Assembly (NCBI RefSeq): GCF_041893525.1
Contig: NZ_CP169068.1
Direction: 5' to 3' (one strand)
DNA: 64,000 nucleotides
From: Phaeobacter bryozoorum
Lineage (GTDB): Bacteria; Pseudomonadota; Alphaproteobacteria; Rhodobacterales; Rhodobacteraceae
Part shown: piece after piece, positions 63,372-64,000 of the stretch
How positions within the stretch are numbered: position 1 is the first letter of the stretch
Layout: every line of letters starts with the position of its first letter
Translations under genes and position numbers: made by a program
Notes under the pieces: model-generated
Seen by the model: the letters and a program-made list of their open reading frames with translations, nothing else
What the model was told of the DNA's origin: nothing
Database searches by the model: none

Positions 63372-64000
63372 CTAGGCGACGCGGTTTCCTTGTGACCAGA
63401 CGGAAGACAACGCTGGCACCCCTGCCCGCATTCGGAAGCGGATCAGATCTGCGCGCTTGCCGATGTCGATACGTCCACGATCCGTCAGGTTCACCGCGTC
63501 CGCCGGTGCCGAAGTGACGGTCGCGAGACCTCGCGACATGTCACCCCAGATATCGCCAAGCTGCGCAGCTGCCAGCAACAGGGCCGCTGGCACATAATCG
63601 GAGGACAGCACGTCAAGAAGCTCTAGTTCCGCAAGCTCCTTTGCCGCAACGTTGCCGGAATGCGAACCCCCGCGGATCAGGTTCGGCGCGCCCATCATCA
63701 CCTTGATGCCGTGCGCATGGCAGGCCTGTGCCGCCACGACGGTGGTGGGGAATTCAGCAAGATGGATGCCGTGACCGGCTGATACCGCCACCTGGTCTGC
63801 AGTTGTATCATCATGGCTCGCCAGAACCGCTCCAAAGCGGCGCGCAGCATTCACCGCCTCGACCTCGTGCAGGTCGCCATAGGTCTCGCGCATTTGCTTC
63901 AGTCCCGCTACATGCGCTCGGAAGCCGTCGTCATCAAAGCCATGCTTGCCCTTCACATAGGCTTCCAGCTTTGACATGTCGCGGAACTGGCGCTGTCCCG
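63372..64000 (-). CDS. phnM: Alpha-D-ribose 1-methylphosphonate 5-triphosphate diphosphatase, 5' end outside window
   Basis: Amidohydrolase of the carbon-phosphorus lyase pathway. The visible part (about 210 residues) reads from the window edge (RQFRDMSKLEAYVKGKHG) through ASHDDTTADQV, GIHLAEFPTT, GAPNLIRGGSHSGN with metal-binding residues, and SSDYVPAALL, to the C-terminal DIGKRADLIRFR. All are typical of PhnM. It converges on the methyltransferase gene; the start is beyond base 64000. Confidence 0.9.
   Translation of the reverse strand, partial: GQRQFRDMSKLEAYVKGKHGFDDDGFRAHVAGLKQMRETYGDLHEVEAVNAARRFGAVLASHDDTTADQVAVSAGHGIHLAEFPTTVVAAQACHAHGIKVMMGAPNLIRGGSHSGNVAAKELAELELLDVLSSDYVPAALLLAAAQLGDIWGDMSRGLATVTSAPADAVNLTDRGRIDIGKRADLIRFRMRAGVPALSSVWSQGNRVA

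Noticed and set aside
1..64000. Mobile elements, CRISPR arrays, rRNA or prophage genes
   Set aside because: None was seen: no transposase, integrase, phage structural gene, regularly spaced repeats or rRNA sequence could be recognised.

Overview
The window is a 64 kb stretch of ordinary chromosome from a high-GC alphaproteobacterium, almost certainly a marine Roseobacter-group member of the Rhodobacterales. The evidence is the gene order rpsA-ihfB-lapA-trpF-trpB, an Irr-type Fur regulator divergent from fabA-fabB-fabI, the phoH-ybeY-corC-lnt-metK run, and a textbook SAM/SAH riboswitch in front of metK, an RNA class known from this order. I see no phage, insertion sequence, CRISPR array, rRNA or tRNA gene.

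Layout. 1-2.4 kb: end of pth, a membrane-anchored serine hydrolase and a DUF2237 protein. 2.4-9.5 kb (minus strand): trpB, trpF, lapA-like, ihfB, rpsA (with an apparent one-base deletion), cmk, aroA. 9.6-19.3 kb (minus): trmB, an exported ClpP-fold protein, metK with its riboswitch, lnt, a CorC-like CBS protein, ybeY, phoH, a lipoprotein and an OmpA-type protein that share an unusual small domain, and miaB. 19.4-27.1 kb: a glycosyltransferase-2-like protein, a phytanoyl-CoA-dioxygenase-type oxygenase divergent from a LysR regulator, irr, fabABI, a nitronate monooxygenase and an FKBP isomerase. 27.3-36.6 kb (plus): HAD dehalogenase, hydrolase, PLP dehydratase, a phosphoesterase, a reduced pca set (pcaD, hydrolase, pcaB), an alcohol dehydrogenase and an enolase-superfamily dehydratase.

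36.7-46.4 kb: a very odd ABC exporter whose ATPase domain has lost its catalytic motifs, is interrupted by a long insertion and is fused to a cyclic-nucleotide-binding domain; then DUF3307, an Lrp/AsnC regulator divergent from a fused indolepyruvate ferredoxin oxidoreductase, TetR, a glutathione S-transferase and a short SAM methyltransferase. 46.7-54.0 kb: an oligopeptide-type ABC importer (double ATPase, binding protein, two permeases) followed by a domain-swapped CaiB/BaiF CoA-transferase. 54.0-56.4 kb: an MscS-type channel with an apparent frameshift near its end.

56.8-63.3 kb holds the most interesting multi-gene unit. Seven genes lie end to end or with overlapping stop/start codons: two MurG-like glycosyltransferases, two GT4 glycosyltransferases, a histidine phosphatase, a polysaccharide-deacetylase-like protein and a short methyltransferase paralogous to the one at 45.9 kb. 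It looks like a dedicated machine for a surface or secreted glycan, but no flippase, polymerase or exporter is in view, and its product is unknown. A partial phnM-like gene converges on it at the window edge.

Sequence quality note: rpsA and the MscS gene each appear to lack one base, and two further genes (ybeY, the ABC/cNMP protein) have coding-looking N-termini without a standard start codon. Base-level errors are a real possibility here.
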